Assembly: GCA_934667865.1 (NCBI GenBank)
Contig: CAKUMR010000060.1
Span: 1 to 6,958, forward strand
Direction of reading: 5' to 3'
Origin: an uncultured Oscillospiraceae bacterium
GTDB lineage: Bacteria; Bacillota_A; Clostridia; Oscillospirales; Oscillospiraceae
Length of the DNA stretch: 6,958 nucleotides
Part shown: piece after piece, positions 5,507 to 6,958 of the stretch
Numbering within the stretch: the stretch's first letter is position 1
How the letters are laid out: every line of letters begins with the position of its first letter
The notes under the pieces: model-generated
The model's database searches: none
What the model was told of the DNA's origin: nothing
What the model saw: only the letters and a program-made list of their open reading frames with translations
Program-made: the position numbers and the translations under genes

Positions 5507-6958
5507 ATGAAAAGAATCTTATCCGCTTTTCTTGCACTCGGAATGGTTTTTGCAATGCTTGCAACCCTCTCTCTCGCTGCGCCCTCCGTCCGTCCTGCCG
5601 TGTGGGTCATGGTCAACGGCGGCTATGACTTCTTCGGTGCCGATCTCACGCCCTATCTGGGGCAGGACGATGCCTGGGTTTCCATTCCGCTCGACATTTC
5701 CAAGCTCAACGGCAATGCCGAGAACTACTTCAGCATCTCCACGAACGTCAATTCCGGCGGTAATCTCACGGACGACAGCGTCGATCTCTATGCTACATCC
5801 TGTGAAAATGCCTCCGGCAGCTTCCTCAGCCCCGACCGTTGGTTCGGCAGCTATAACGGCTACAACGACCGCCAGATCAACCTGAAGGTTCAGGTGCTCG
5901 ACAACGGCCAGTGGCGCACGCTTAACGAGGACACAGCCTATAGCCGCGACTTTTCCACCGTTCTCGGCCAGTATCAGGGCGGCGGCTGGTACAACGCCGC
6001 GCGAAACATCACCCTTTCCGAGGATCTGAGCGGCTATACCCGCGCTCGTTTCCTCATCAATCTGCACGTCGGCAAGGACATCACGCCGCTGGCAGACGAT
6101 TTGATGTACAATGCCCGCGTCCACTTCTGGCACACGGTTGATGCCGCCGCTGAAGAAGGCGGCACGATCTCCGGTGTTCCCGCCGGCGTCGTGGAAGAAG
6201 GTACGCAGGTTACGCTGAACGCACATCCGAATGAGGGCTACCGCTTCACCGGCTGGTACAACGGCGAGACGAAGCTCACGGAAAACACAGCCTACACCTT
6301 CGCCGTGCAGCGCTCCGTCAGCCTCACCGCGCACTTTGCCGTGCAGGAGGCACCGATGCCCGAAGCGCTGCTGGACTATACAAAGTACAATGTACAGGCA
6401 TACACCGCGCCGCTGAACAAGGGCTCGGTCGTCTATCAGGAAAGCGCTCTCGTCGTGAAGAATCCCGACGGCAGCTATCCGGACATTTCCCTGCTGTATC
6501 CCATCACCGAGATCGTCTCCGTGCGCTCGTCCGCACTGGACATCGAATATGTCGCGGGCAGGGACTACGAGCTTGCAGACGGCAAGCTGCGAATTCTGCC
6601 CGGCAGTGCAATCCCCGGCCTTGCCTATGATGATCTGTATCTCGACAGTCCTGTCATCGGCAGCTCCTATGCCTCCGCCGACGGCGGCTGGATCTACTCA
6701 CGCGAGGGCCGCACCTTCCACCGGCTGCAAATTGCCGTGACCTACCGCCACGCCGCAGAAACCTACGAGGGCTTTGTCCAGCCCTTTAAGGGGGCGTTGC
6801 TTCCCAAAACCATGGCCAAGCTCGCCGTGCGGGAACCGCTGAGGATTGCCTTCCTCGGTGACTCCATCACCTACGGTCTGAATGTTTCCGGTCCCGTCAA
6901 CACTGCACCCTTTATGCCTTCGTGGGCTTCGATGACCGTCGAGGCGCTGAATACCGTC
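5507..6958 (+). CDS. Secreted multidomain SGNH/GDSL hydrolase, partial (C-terminus beyond window)
   Basis: Hand translation from the ATG at 5507 gives 484 open codons to the window edge. The start follows GGAAGGA by nine bases and lies 21 bases after the upstream stop, so the two genes are probably co-transcribed. A signal peptide is clear: MKR, a hydrophobic core to residue 23, and probable cleavage after SLA at 24. Residues 30-210 are rich in Gly, Asn, Tyr and Trp and look like a beta-sandwich of unknown, perhaps carbohydrate-binding, type. Residues 213-278 form an InlB/Flg_new-type bacterial repeat (EGGTISG... NEGYRFTGWYNGE... VSLTAHF). Residues 285-440 are an ancillary beta-rich domain. 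LRIAFLGDSITYG (445-457) is block I of the SGNH hydrolases, with Ser453 as the expected nucleophile; the remaining blocks, including the Asp/His pair, lie past the edge. Likely an extracellular carbohydrate esterase (deacetylase); the acyl substrate is not determinable. Confidence 0.88.
   Translation, partial: MKRILSAFLALGMVFAMLATLSLAAPSVRPAVWVMVNGGYDFFGADLTPYLGQDDAWVSIPLDISKLNGNAENYFSISTNVNSGGNLTDDSVDLYATSCENASGSFLSPDRWFGSYNGYNDRQINLKVQVLDNGQWRTLNEDTAYSRDFSTVLGQYQGGGWYNAARNITLSEDLSGYTRARFLINLHVGKDITPLADDLMYNARVHFWHTVDAAAEEGGTISGVPAGVVEEGTQVTLNAHPNEGYRFTGWYNGETKLTENTAYTFAVQRSVSLTAHFAVQEAPMPEALLDYTKYNVQAYTAPLNKGSVVYQESALVVKNPDGSYPDISLLYPITEIVSVRSSALDIEYVAGRDYELADGKLRILPGSAIPGLAYDDLYLDSPVIGSSYASADGGWIYSREGRTFHRLQIAVTYRHAAETYEGFVQPFKGALLPKTMAKLAVREPLRIAFLGDSITYGLNVSGPVNTAPFMPSWASMTVEALNTV

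Overview
The window looks like chromosomal DNA from a GC-rich member of the Clostridia, possibly an Oscillospiraceae-type gut anaerobe. This placement is inferred from gene content and style: an LplABC-type oligosaccharide importer, an AraC regulator, strong AGGAGG-like ribosome binding sites, a Gram-positive lipoprotein signal, and a secreted SGNH hydrolase carrying a bacterial repeat module. No rRNA, tRNA, mobile element or CRISPR array is visible. It reads as a carbohydrate-utilisation locus built around one divergent regulatory region.

Left arm (about 1-4103), all on the minus strand and transcribed right to left: an AraC-family regulator (3255-4103), a 111-base gap, then a tight importer operon. 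The operon holds a family 1 solute-binding lipoprotein (1485-3143), an LplB-type permease (563-1492, overlapping the previous gene by 8 bases) and an LplC-type permease (start at 548, cut by the left window edge just after the start of its EAA loop). No ATPase gene is present in the window.

Centre (4104-4195): a 92-base divergent promoter region. It has a near-consensus minus-strand promoter (TTTACA, 17 bases, TATACT) and a plus-strand extended -10 (TGCTATGAT) only 3 bases away from the opposing -10. An interrupted inverted repeat (TTGC/TGATA...TATCA/GCAA) covers both -10 boxes.

Right arm (4196-6958), plus strand: a cytosolic ADP-ribosylglycohydrolase-fold protein (4196-5485) and, 21 bases downstream, a secreted multidomain protein (5507 to the right edge). 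The latter has a signal peptide, an unrecognised N-terminal region, an InlB/Flg_new-like repeat module, an ancillary domain and the start of an SGNH/GDSL hydrolase domain (GDSIT).

Inferred working model: the secreted SGNH enzyme removes ester groups from a glycan or glycoconjugate outside the cell, the lipoprotein and permeases import the released oligosaccharide, the ADP-ribosylglycohydrolase-like enzyme acts on an imported glycoside or on ADP-ribose in the cytosol, and the AraC protein senses the substrate. The substrate is not identifiable from the sequence. The most intriguing points are the ADP-ribosylglycohydrolase homologue with non-canonical metal-site residues in a sugar-uptake locus, and the overlapping bidirectional promoter with its dyad.
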